This document shows, piece after piece, positions 54,216 to 61,321 of a stretch of 64,000 nucleotides of DNA. Origin of the DNA: Mycolicibacter longobardus (GTDB lineage Bacteria > Actinomycetota > Actinomycetes > Mycobacteriales > Mycobacteriaceae); assembly GCF_002102265.1 (NCBI RefSeq), contig NZ_LQPG01000055.1, positions 89,422 through 153,421 of the forward strand. Direction: 5' to 3'. A program made the translations under genes and the position numbers. The first letter of the stretch is position 1. Every line of letters starts with the position of its first letter. The notes under the pieces are model-generated. The model saw only the letters and a list, made by a program, of their open reading frames with translations. It was not told where the DNA came from and made no database searches.

Positions 54216-54277
54216 GTTTACAACGTAAACAAACCGGCGTAGCTTCGACCGCATGCTGTTCGGTTTACGGCGTAAAC
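54216..54277. promoter_or_regulatory. GTTTAC-N3-GTAAAC palindromes, copies 3 and 4 (both perfect)
   Basis: GTTTACAACGTAAAC at 54216-54230 and GTTTACGGCGTAAAC at 54263-54277, 47 bases apart centre to centre. They lie in front of the STAS gene; the second falls inside its longest possible reading frame, which argues that translation begins later, at 54349. Confidence 0.75.
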
Positions 54278-54348
54278 TTCGGCGCTGTGCGGCGCGGCGC
54301 GACAACGCGGCCGCGCCGGGTCAGGCCGGAAAGGACGCCGGCGGGCCG

Positions 54349-54780
54349 GTGACGACCGGCGATCGTCCGGTTCGCCTCGGCGACGGGCCAGGCCTTCCGG
54401 ATGACGGTCTGCGCGTCGTTCTGGAGCGCAGCGGCGCGGCCCTGCTGGTCCACGCCGGCGGCAGCGTCGACGCGTCCAACGTGATGGTCTGGCGCCGATT
54501 GGTCGGCGAGGCCGCCGGGGTCACCACCGCACCGGGTCCCCTGATCATCGAGACCAACGGACTTGAATTCATGGGAGTCTGTGCGTTCGCGGTACTGGTC
54601 GAGGAATCAGCCCGATGCCGCAGCCGCGGCATCACGCTGTGCCTGGTGAGCGGCCAGCCCATCGTGGCGCGGGTCGTGACCGCAGCCGGGCTCCACGCCG
54701 AGCTGTCGTTCTTCGCCGACCTTGACGAGGCGCTCGGCGGCTCGCCGCGGGAAGATCCGGAGCAGCTGAACTCGCGGTGA
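54349..54780 (+). CDS. STAS-domain (anti-sigma-factor-antagonist-like) protein
   Basis: A 143-residue protein with a STAS fold: LRVVLERSGAALLVHAGGSVDASNV, then PLIIETNGLEFMGVCAFAVLVEES (the loop where SpoIIAA-type proteins carry the phosphorylated Ser; here FMGVCA, so that Ser is replaced), and a C-terminal VTAAGLHAELSFFADLDEAL. GTG at 54349 is chosen since operators cover the region upstream; ATG at 54253 would add 32 Arg-rich residues. Its lack of the Ser suggests regulation, if any, is not by SpoIIAB-type phosphorylation. Confidence 0.7.
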   Translation: MTTGDRPVRLGDGPGLPDDGLRVVLERSGAALLVHAGGSVDASNVMVWRRLVGEAAGVTTAPGPLIIETNGLEFMGVCAFAVLVEESARCRSRGITLCLVSGQPIVARVVTAAGLHAELSFFADLDEALGGSPREDPEQLNSR

Positions 54781-54789
54781 CAGCCCGGG

Positions 54790-55281
54790 TCAGGGCGCCC
54801 GAATGTCAGCGGTGACCGCGGCGGTCAGCCGGATCAGATCTGCCGGCGTCACCGCTACGTCCCAGCCGCGCTGCCCCGCGCTGCACAGCACCGTCTCGAA
54901 ACCCAGCGCCGAGCGGTCCACCACCGTCGGCAGCGTCCTGCGTTGCCCGAACGGGGAGATCCCGCCCACCACATAACCGGTCGCCCGTTGAGCTGCCGCG
55001 GGTTCGGCCATCGCCGCCTTGGTCATCCCGAGCGCCGCGGCGGCCGCCTTCAGCGACAGCGTCGCCGGAACCGGCAACACCGCCACCGCCAGGCCGCCCG
55101 GTACGGCCAGGATCAGCGTCTTGAAGATCTGCTCGGGCAGCACGCCCTCGCCGGTCGCCAGTTGCTCGACGGCCTCGGCGCCGAACGAGCGCCGACGGGA
55201 ATCGTGACGGTAACGCAGCACCTCGTGGGGCACCTGTGCGGCGATCAGGGCCGCGATGGCCGGGGTTGCCGCGCGACTCAC
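54790..55281 (-). CDS. YbaK/EbsC-type aminoacyl-tRNA deacylase
   Basis: A 163-residue YbaK/ProX-domain protein that hydrolyses misacylated tRNA (typically Cys-tRNA-Pro). Seen are IFKTLILAVPGG with the conserved Lys, GMTKAAMAEPAAAQRATGYVVGGISPFGQ and the final LPTVVDRSAL block. Convergent with the STAS gene, 9 bases apart. Full length; M. tuberculosis has a related split pair (Rv3224A/B) at about this position. Confidence 0.9.
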   Translation of the reverse strand: MSRAATPAIAALIAAQVPHEVLRYRHDSRRRSFGAEAVEQLATGEGVLPEQIFKTLILAVPGGLAVAVLPVPATLSLKAAAAALGMTKAAMAEPAAAQRATGYVVGGISPFGQRRTLPTVVDRSALGFETVLCSAGQRGWDVAVTPADLIRLTAAVTADIRAP

Positions 55282-55302
55282 CGGGCCAGGATAACGGTCG
55301 GG

Positions 55303-55415
55303 TTCATGCGGCGGTCCCAGCTTCGGCTCTCCTTCGTCGAGCCTCGCTGAACCGCCGGGTTCATGCGGCGGTCCCAGCTTCGGCTCTCCTTCGTCGAGCC
55401 TCGCTGAACCGCCGG
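55303..55415 (+). repeat. 57-bp dispersed repeat, tandem pair upstream of sigH
   Basis: Two copies with a 57-base period (55303 and 55360), nearly identical to the units in lpqB but with CTCCTTCG for CTCCTCCG. They occupy the start of the gap between the divergently placed YbaK and sigH genes, 96 bases before the sigH start, so they may touch its promoter region. Confidence 0.85.
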
Positions 55416-55510
55416 AAATAGCGCGGTGGGCGACGCTGTTGAGTAGGGCAGTTGCGTGGTCGCTTCGCGTAGCCGTCGATCACGGTCCTAGGATCTGGGA
55501 AGGAGTTCGG

Positions 55511-56260
55511 GTGTCAACGGCGATCGGTCTGCTGGAGAGGGAGCTGCCGGCTGCGCCGGTTGTAAGCACCGCGACAGAAGGGACTGCGGCAATCGAGATG
55601 GCTGACGCCGAAAGCGCGACCGAGGCCGGGACCGAGGCTGAAACCAAGGCCCCGGTCCGTTCCGATGAGACCGATGAGCAGCTGACCGCGCGCTTCGAGC
55701 GCGACGCGATCCCGATGCTCGATCAGCTCTACGGCGGCGCGCTGCGGATGACGCGCAATCCCGCCGATGCCGAGGACCTGCTGCAGGAGACCATGGTCAA
55801 GGCCTACGCCGGGTTCCGCTCGTTTCGGGAGGGCACCAACCTCAAGGCGTGGCTGTATCGCATCCTGACCAACACCTACATCAACAGCTACCGCAAGAAG
55901 CAGCGCAAGCCCGCCGAGTACCCGACCGACGAGATCACCGACTGGCAGCTCGCGGCCACCGCGGAGCACACTTCGACCGGGCTGCGTTCGGCGGAGGTCG
56001 AGGCCCTGGAGTTACTGCCCGACACCGAGATCAAAGAGGCGTTGCAGCAGCTTCCCGAAGAATTCCGGATGGCGGTGTACTACGCCGACGTCGAAGGATT
56101 CCCCTACAAGGAGATCGCCGAGATCATGGATACGCCGATCGGCACGGTGATGTCGCGCCTGCATCGCGGTAGGCGCCAGTTGCGCGGTCTGCTGACCGAT
56201 GTGGCCCGCGACCGCGGTTTCATCCGCGACGGCCAGGCACCCGAGGAGGTGTCGTCGTGA
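55511..56260 (+). CDS. sigH: ECF sigma factor SigH
   Basis: A 249-residue extracytoplasmic-function sigma factor for oxidative and heat stress. Region 2 (FERDAIPMLDQLYGGALRMTRNPADAEDLLQETMVKAYAGFRSF) and region 4 (LPEEFRMAVYYADVEGFPYKEIAEIMDTPIGTVMSRLHRGRRQLR) are nearly identical to M. tuberculosis SigH. The N-terminal extension (about 50 residues, Glu/Ala-rich) is longer than in M. tuberculosis. GTG at 55511 has AAGGAG 5 bases upstream; ATG 55599 is the alternative. Overlaps rshA by 4 bases. Confidence 0.95.
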   Translation: MSTAIGLLERELPAAPVVSTATEGTAAIEMADAESATEAGTEAETKAPVRSDETDEQLTARFERDAIPMLDQLYGGALRMTRNPADAEDLLQETMVKAYAGFRSFREGTNLKAWLYRILTNTYINSYRKKQRKPAEYPTDEITDWQLAATAEHTSTGLRSAEVEALELLPDTEIKEALQQLPEEFRMAVYYADVEGFPYKEIAEIMDTPIGTVMSRLHRGRRQLRGLLTDVARDRGFIRDGQAPEEVSS

Positions 56261-56553
56261 CCGACCACTCGCATGAGTGCGCAACCCCTGAGCCCGATGA
56301 GGCGGGCGCCGACTGCTCGCAGGTGATCGCCGAGGTATGGACGCTGCTCGACGGCGAATGCACGGCCGAGACCAAGGCCAAGTTGCGTCGCCACCTCGAG
56401 GAATGTCCCGGTTGCCTGCGGCACTACGGGGTCGAGGAACGGATCAAAGCGCTGATCGCCCGCAAGTGCAGTGGCGAGAAGGCTCCGCGGCAACTCTTCG
56501 AACGGGTACGGCTGGAGATCAGCCGGACCACGATCATCCGGACCTACGAGTAG
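56257..56553 (+). CDS. rshA: Redox-sensing anti-sigma factor RshA
   Basis: A 98-residue zinc-associated anti-sigma factor. The ZAS motif HLEECPGC (HxxxCxxC) lies at about residues 47-54. Under reducing conditions it holds SigH; oxidation forms a disulfide and releases it. GTG start overlapping the sigH stop ensures stoichiometric synthesis. Confidence 0.95.
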   Translation: MTDHSHECATPEPDEAGADCSQVIAEVWTLLDGECTAETKAKLRRHLEECPGCLRHYGVEERIKALIARKCSGEKAPRQLFERVRLEISRTTIIRTYE

Positions 56554-56559
56554 AAGCTG

Positions 56560-56652
56560 CTACTTGACGGCCTTCGAGCCGGCGTTGGGTCGCTTGCCGT
56601 GGTTGGCTTTGCTGTGCTTGCGATCGCGCTTCTTGCGGCCACGCTTTGCCAT
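56560..56652 (-). CDS. Ribosomal protein bL37 (30 residues)
   Basis: A very short, highly basic protein: MAKRGRKKRDRKHSKANHGK then RPNAGSKAVK. The first 24 residues match the mycobacterial bL37 protein described from M. smegmatis 50S structures (recalled, not searched). ATG 56652 has an AGGAGGG site 7 bases upstream on the minus strand. It converges on rshA with 6 bases between stops. The last six residues are an extension relative to the form I remember. Confidence 0.88.
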   Translation of the reverse strand: MAKRGRKKRDRKHSKANHGKRPNAGSKAVK

Positions 56653-56760
56653 GATCGACCCTCCTAGCAGGTATTCCGGCTGGCCAGTCTCTCATACGGC
56701 CAGGTGTGACGCGGTAGCGGGGCCTTGACGGCCCCCGCCACTGCGGTCACCGCCTTCACC

Positions 56761-57153
56761 TCAGTAGAAGCTCCATGCCCCGGCCAGGGTCTGCGGCACG
56801 GTTGCGGCGGACGCCGGCGGGGTCTCCAGCGCGGGGGCCCCGGGCACCGTTGCGGCCGGCGGAGTCAGCGAGCTGACGTCGGTCGGCATGATCGAGCCGA
56901 CCCCGGGCACCACGCGGTTCAGCATACCGTTGAGCGCCTGCAGGAAGGAGTTGGCGGCGTTGACGCCGGCGGCCGAGCTGCCGGCAGCCGGACCGGGCAG
57001 CGCCGGGGCACCGACGGGGGACGGAATCGGCATCGGCATCGGGTCGTCGACCAGGGCCGGGGCCGCCTTGGCAGAGGCGACACCGAACCCGAGCGTGGCC
57101 ACCGTCATGGCGCTGGCGCACACCAGGGGCAACCGGACTCGCGGGTCGGACAT
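56761..57153 (-). CDS. Small exported Ala/Pro-rich protein
   Basis: A 130-residue protein: a Sec-type signal peptide (MSDPRVRLPLVCASAMTVAT, then LGFGVASAKA with likely cleavage before APALVDD), a Pro/Met-rich stretch (MPMPIPSP) and an Ala/Pro/Val-rich mature part with an ANSFLQALNGMLNRVVPGVG helix, ending WSFY. Not a family I recognise. No Shine-Dalgarno is visible before the ATG; upstream is a pyrimidine-rich repeat on this strand, so either a leaderless mRNA or a longer N-terminus (ATG 57321) is possible. Confidence 0.65.
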   Translation of the reverse strand: MSDPRVRLPLVCASAMTVATLGFGVASAKAAPALVDDPMPMPIPSPVGAPALPGPAAGSSAAGVNAANSFLQALNGMLNRVVPGVGSIMPTDVSSLTPPAATVPGAPALETPPASAATVPQTLAGAWSFY

Positions 57154-57156
57154 GCT

Positions 57157-57230
57157 GGGAAGGGACCGGGGAAAGGACCGGGCAACAGACCAAGGGGCAA
57201 CAGGCCAGGCAACAGACCGGGAAACAAACA
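57157..57230. repeat. Short purine-rich imperfect tandem repeat
   Basis: Plus strand consists of imperfect 12-16 base units around GGGCAACAGACC and GGGAAAGGACC. It lies directly upstream of the exported-protein start. The 340 bases between 57154 and 57495 otherwise hold only the divergent promoters of that gene and of the biotinyl protein gene. Confidence 0.6.
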
Positions 57231-57495
57231 AGGCACTACTCCTCAAGTTCGACTTCGACTCGTCCTGCGTCACAGCGGATACGTCACGCGTTCGAAACAC
57301 TCGAGTAACGGTGCTATGCAATTGTCACAGCAGAAACACGACACGGTCACGGATCAAACTCTCTACGTCCTCTTATTTGTCTTGGAGTTCGCTTACGCGT
57401 GCGCCCCGCTCAACGCCCGCCCGGGGTTGTGGTTCGATAAGGCCAAGGATTTTGGGGATCAGGGAATCGTCGACTGGGTGATGAACGAGGTGAAG

Positions 57496-57711
57496 ATGGC
57501 CGAGGACGTTCGGGCGGAGATCGTGGCCAGCGTGCTCGAAGTCGTGGTCCACGAGGGCGACCAGATCAGCGAGGGCGACACCGTGGTGTTGCTGGAGTCG
57601 ATGAAGATGGAGATCCCGGTGCTGGCCGAGTCTGCGGGCACCGTCACCAAGGTGGCCGTGCAGGTCGGTGACGTAATCCAAGCCGGCGACCTCATCGCCG
57701 TGATCAGCTGA
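57496..57711 (+). CDS. Biotinyl/lipoyl attachment protein TB7.3
   Basis: A 71-residue single biotinyl domain, the same length as M. tuberculosis Rv3221c (TB7.3). The biotin-accepting Lys is in LLESMKMEIPVLAE (EXMKM). It carries CO2 for an acyl-CoA carboxylase or acts in another biotin-linked reaction; the partner is not known. ATG 57496 chosen by length. Followed after 32 bases by pdtaS. Confidence 0.94.
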   Translation: MAEDVRAEIVASVLEVVVHEGDQISEGDTVVLLESMKMEIPVLAESAGTVTKVAVQVGDVIQAGDLIAVIS

Positions 57712-57743
57712 TCGCAGCCACCACACCCGGCGCGACCTAGCCG

Positions 57744-59231
57744 ATGTCCACCCTCGGGGACCTCCTGGCCGAACACACCCTCTTGCCCGGCAGCGCGGTG
57801 GATCACCTGCACGCCGTGGTCGGGGAGTGGCAGCTGCTGGCCGACCTGTCATTCGCCGACTACCTGATGTGGGTCCGTCGCGATCCCGATGTGGACGGCG
57901 CGCTGGTGTGCGTCGCGCAGTGCCGGCCCAACACCGCGCCCACCGTGCTGCTCAGCGACGCCGTCGGAACCGTCGTCGGCGCGGAGAAGATGCCACTGGC
58001 GGTCGCGGCGTTCGATTCGGGGGTGATCGGGCGGGAAGGGGTTGCCGGACAACGCAATATGGAAGCCGTCCCGGTCCGGCACAGCGACCGGGTGGTGGCC
58101 GTGCTGACCCACCAGACCGCGTTGACGGGCGGGCGGGAGTCCAGCCGGTTGGAGGCGGCCTACCTGGACTGCGCGGCGGATCTGGTGCACATGATCTCCG
58201 AGGGCACCTTCCCCGACGTCGGCGACATCGCGGTGTCGCGTTCGAGTCCGCGGGTCGGCGACGGCTTCATCCGCCTCGGCGTCGACGGCACGGTCAGCTA
58301 CGCCAGCCCGAACGCGGTGTCGGCCTATCACCGGATGGGCCTGGCCGCCGAACTGGCCGGCCACGATCTGGTCGCCGTCACCCGGCCACTGATCTCCGAT
58401 CCGTTCGAGGCGCATGAGCTGGCCGAGCATGTGCGCGAATCGCTGTCCGGCGGGTCGAGCATGCGGTTCGAGGTCGACGCGGCCGGGGCGGTGGTGCTGC
58501 TGCGCACCCTGCCGCTGATCGTGCAGGGTCAACCGGCCGGGGCCGCCGTGCTGGTCCGCGACGTCACCGAGGTCAAACGTCGGGACCGGGCGCTGCTGTC
58601 CAAGGACGCCACCATCCGCGAGATCCATCACCGGGTGAAGAACAACCTGCAGACCGTGGCCGCGCTGCTGCGGCTGCAGGCCCGCCGCACCACCAGTGCC
58701 GAAGGACGCGAGGCGCTGTTGGAGTCGGTGCGACGGGTGGCGTCGATCGCGCTGGTCCACGAAGCCCTGTCGATGTCGGTCGACGAGGTGGTGAACCTCG
58801 ACAAGGTCATCGACCGGATCCTGCCGATGATGAACGACGTCGCCAGCGTGGACACCCCGATCCACATCGCCCGCATCGGTTCGGTCGGCTCGCTGGACGC
58901 CGACCGGGCGACCGCCTTGATCATGGTGATCACCGAACTGGTGCAGAACGCGATCGAGCACGCCTTCTCCGCGGATGCCGACCGGCGGAGCGTGACGATC
59001 CGGGCGGAACGCTCGGCGCGCTGGCTGGACGTGGTGGTGCACGACGACGGTCACGGTCTGCCCGCCGGATTCCGGCTGGAGACCTCCGACCGGCTCGGCC
59101 TGCAGATCGTCAACACCCTGATCTCGGCGGAACTCAACGGTTCGCTGACCGCACGGGACGCACCCGGCGGCGGGACCGAGATGGTGCTGCGCATTCCGGT
59201 CGGCGGCCGTCGGCTTCGCCAAGCGCTGTGA
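57744..59231 (+). CDS. pdtaS: Sensor histidine kinase PdtaS
   Basis: A 495-residue soluble kinase: GAF-like domain (residues about 5-145), PAS domain (about 175-285), then a HisKA_2/HWE-type dimerisation region with phospho-His in IREIHHRVKNNLQTVAALLRLQARR and an HATPase domain (ELVQNAIEHAF; DDGHGLP; GGGTEMVLRIP). It is constitutively expressed and signals to the RNA-binding antiterminator PdtaR in M. tuberculosis (Rv3220c). The order TB7.3-pdtaS-whiB1 is conserved. Confidence 0.95.
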   Translation: MSTLGDLLAEHTLLPGSAVDHLHAVVGEWQLLADLSFADYLMWVRRDPDVDGALVCVAQCRPNTAPTVLLSDAVGTVVGAEKMPLAVAAFDSGVIGREGVAGQRNMEAVPVRHSDRVVAVLTHQTALTGGRESSRLEAAYLDCAADLVHMISEGTFPDVGDIAVSRSSPRVGDGFIRLGVDGTVSYASPNAVSAYHRMGLAAELAGHDLVAVTRPLISDPFEAHELAEHVRESLSGGSSMRFEVDAAGAVVLLRTLPLIVQGQPAGAAVLVRDVTEVKRRDRALLSKDATIREIHHRVKNNLQTVAALLRLQARRTTSAEGREALLESVRRVASIALVHEALSMSVDEVVNLDKVIDRILPMMNDVASVDTPIHIARIGSVGSLDADRATALIMVITELVQNAIEHAFSADADRRSVTIRAERSARWLDVVVHDDGHGLPAGFRLETSDRLGLQIVNTLISAELNGSLTARDAPGGGTEMVLRIPVGGRRLRQAL

Positions 59232-59250
59232 GTGCTGGATAGGGGCCCAA

Positions 59251-59298
59251 TGGGAGTCTGGCGACGTGACATGGGCGCGTCGCGTCGTGAAACTCCCA
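59251..59298. repeat. Imperfect 20-bp inverted repeat after pdtaS
   Basis: Arms 59251-59270 and 59279-59298 match at 16 of 20 positions. The right arm carries the complement of TTTCACGACGCGAC, the same core as in the hairpin at 43771. Probably a dispersed intergenic palindrome. Confidence 0.55.
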
Positions 59299-59328
59299 CT
59301 CGCGGCCAGCGCACCGCGGCTGACGCAA

Positions 59329-59365
59329 AACGACGCGGCCCCGACCAGGTCGGGGCCGCGTCGTT
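59329..59365. terminator. Strong bidirectional terminator between pdtaS and whiB1
   Basis: A perfect 17-base stem (59329-59345 with 59349-59365) and 3-base loop, with AAAA at 59327-59330 on the left side, which gives U residues for the leftward whiB1 transcript. It sits 15 bases beyond the whiB1 stop. Confidence 0.88.
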
Positions 59366-59379
59366 GTCTGCTTGAGGGG

Positions 59380-59634
59380 TCAGACCCCGCTGCGCGCCCG
59401 GGTCCGGGCGTTGCGGCGCTTGAGCGCGCGCCGCTCGTCCTCGCTCATGCCACCCCACACGCCGGCGTCCTGACCGGTCTCCAACGCCCAGGTAAGGCAC
59501 TCGGTGACCACCGAGCATCGGGTGCAGACCTGCTTAGCGGAAGCGATCTGGGCGAGTGCCGGCCCGCTGTTTCCCACCGGGAAGAACAGCTCCGGGTCCT
59601 CGTCACGACAGACCGCCTTGTGGCGCCAATCCAT
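59380..59634 (-). CDS. whiB1: Fe-S transcription factor WhiB1
   Basis: An 84-residue Wbl protein with a 4Fe-4S cluster that reacts rapidly with NO. Cluster cysteines are C9, C37, C40 and C46; the GVWGG turn and the basic tail (RRALKRRNARTRARSG) that binds DNA and contacts sigma-70 follow. Length equals M. tuberculosis WhiB1 (84). A possible CRP site lies 150 bases upstream. Confidence 0.96.
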   Translation of the reverse strand: MDWRHKAVCRDEDPELFFPVGNSGPALAQIASAKQVCTRCSVVTECLTWALETGQDAGVWGGMSEDERRALKRRNARTRARSGV

Positions 59635-59877
59635 AGGTCTCCAACTCCTCACTCTGGGCGCAGCCGGGTGCGCAACTTTGTTTCTCGACTGTTATAAGCG
59701 GCGCAAGAAATGGTTACGGCTTGCATCCGATCGCTCGATCGTTTCACAGCCTGCACAGATGTCAAGGGTGCGCTTTATCACGTGGCCAACGTCACGTCTG
59801 CGCGGGGCTGCTCCGCGGGCGCCCGCAGGCGTGTACTACAGTGGTCTCAACTGTGTGCTCATCGGCCGATTTGAGCA
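59635..59877. promoter_or_regulatory. whiB1 upstream region with candidate cAMP-receptor (CRP) site
   Basis: The 240-base gap upstream of whiB1 contains CGTGGCCAACGTCACG at 59781-59796, a near palindrome fitting the CRP pattern TGTGA-N6-TCACA at 7 of 10 fixed positions. In M. tuberculosis whiB1 is controlled by CRP (Rv3676). The long leader is also AT-richer close to the gene (59680-59715). Sites judged by eye. Confidence 0.4.
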
Positions 59878-60876
59878 CTATCTCCGCAGGTCAGCGGGAT
59901 TTTTAGCCGGGGGAGCGACGACGCTCAGCGCGTCGGGGACGGCGCGGAACGTCATCGTGGTGCGCATGCCGAGATATTCGCCGTCGATCTGGGTCGCTAT
60001 CGGTGTGTCGCCGGCATCGACGCGCAGCGTGGTCACGTTGTCGTCGCGGATGAGCTGCTTGGCCCGCAGCTTCGGCCGTTTCGACAGCATCTGCCGGACC
60101 AGCCTCAAGGTGGGCAACACCTTCATGCTGGTGGTCGCGAACACGCCCATTCCCGACTCGAAGGTGGTGTCGGGGTTGGTCCAGACGCACCGCTCGTCGG
60201 CGTATGTCCACGGCGCGCAGTTCGAGACGAACACGAAATGCACGCCCTCAACCGGCTGATCGTCGCCTAGCTGCAGCGTCAACGTCGGGTCGCGGCGGGT
60301 GGTGGCCAGCACCGCGGGAACCGCGGCGCGAACGTAGCGCAGCGGGGTGACGGCGTGGCCCTTCTCGCGTTCGGCTTCGACCGCGGCCACCACCTCGCCG
60401 TCGACACCCATGCCGGCGTTGAGCGCCGACCATCGCTCGCCGCAGTCGATCAGCCCGATCCTGCGCCAGTTGGGCTGCTCCCCACGGGAATTGATCAACT
60501 CGATCAGCTGGTTGGTGGCGGCGATCGGGTCGGCGGAGATACCCAGCGAACGGGCGAAGACGTTCGCCGAGCCGCCGGGCACCACCGCCACCGCGGGCAG
60601 GTGTTCCGGCGCCGCCGAACCGGGCGCTCCGAGCAGGCCGTTGACTATGCCGTGCACGGTCCCGTCGCCGCCGTGCGCGATCACCAGGTCGACGCCGTCT
60701 CGGGACGCGGCCTGACTGATCTCGCTGGCGTGGCCGCGGTAGTCGGTGTGCACGACGGTCAGGTCGAGCCGGCTCTTGAGCGCATGGGCCAACAGGTCCC
60801 GGCCTGCCGGGGTGGTGGACGTGGCATTGGGGTTCACAATCAGCACGGCGCGCACGGGATACGAGTCTATGGGCAT
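59878..60876 (-). CDS. Diacylglycerol kinase-family lipid kinase (Rv3218-like)
   Basis: A 332-residue DAGK-catalytic-domain protein. VLIVNPNATSTTPAGRD opens the domain; VDLVIAHGGDGTVHGIVNGL (GGDGT ATP site) is near residue 85; PGGSANVFARSLG follows. The C-terminal beta sandwich contains TQIDGEYLGM. It should phosphorylate a lipid such as diacylglycerol; the exact substrate is unknown. It starts 34 bases from, and diverges from, the small membrane protein gene. Confidence 0.9.
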   Translation of the reverse strand: MPIDSYPVRAVLIVNPNATSTTPAGRDLLAHALKSRLDLTVVHTDYRGHASEISQAASRDGVDLVIAHGGDGTVHGIVNGLLGAPGSAAPEHLPAVAVVPGGSANVFARSLGISADPIAATNQLIELINSRGEQPNWRRIGLIDCGERWSALNAGMGVDGEVVAAVEAEREKGHAVTPLRYVRAAVPAVLATTRRDPTLTLQLGDDQPVEGVHFVFVSNCAPWTYADERCVWTNPDTTFESGMGVFATTSMKVLPTLRLVRQMLSKRPKLRAKQLIRDDNVTTLRVDAGDTPIATQIDGEYLGMRTTMTFRAVPDALSVVAPPAKNPADLRR

Positions 60877-60910
60877 CCAGGATCTGGGATGCGGTGGTTA
60901 CTCTGGCGGC

Positions 60911-61321
60911 GTGAAAGCCGTCGCTGATCCACCGCGCGCCGTGTTCGGTGCGGGCCTGATCGTTGCAGTGCAGGGCGTGGCCGCGTTGCTGGTCGCGGCG
61001 GTGCTGGTGTGGCGGGCCCTGGCCGGCGCGGATCAGGAGTCGGTCAACGGCTACGGCACCGCGGCGTGGTTCGCCGTGGTCGGTGCCGCGGTGTCGGCGG
61101 CCGGCTGGGCGTTGCTGCGGGGCCGGCGGGTCGGGCGCGGTCTGGCGGTGTTCGCCAACCTGATCCTGTTGCCGGTCGCCTGGTACCTGGGTGTGGGCTC
61201 GCACCGATGGGGGTACGGCGCGGTCGTCGGCGTGGTGGCGGTGGTGGTGCTGGCGGCGCTGTTCAGCCCGGCGGCGCTGCGCTGGGTGGCGCAACGCCCA
61301 GAGCCGACAGAATCGTGCTGA
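60911..61321 (+). CDS. Small membrane protein (Rv3217c-like)
   Basis: A 136-residue protein with four membrane helices (AVFGAGLIVAVQGVAALLVAAVLV; AAWFAVVGAAVSAAGWALL; VFANLILLPVAWYLG; VVGVVAVVVLAALF) and the conserved ALAGADQESVNGYGTAAW loop. Start GTG at 60911 agrees with the length of Rv3217c (143). Its last 59 bases overlap the convergent entC gene. Function unknown. Confidence 0.85.
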   Translation: MKAVADPPRAVFGAGLIVAVQGVAALLVAAVLVWRALAGADQESVNGYGTAAWFAVVGAAVSAAGWALLRGRRVGRGLAVFANLILLPVAWYLGVGSHRWGYGAVVGVVAVVVLAALFSPAALRWVAQRPEPTESC

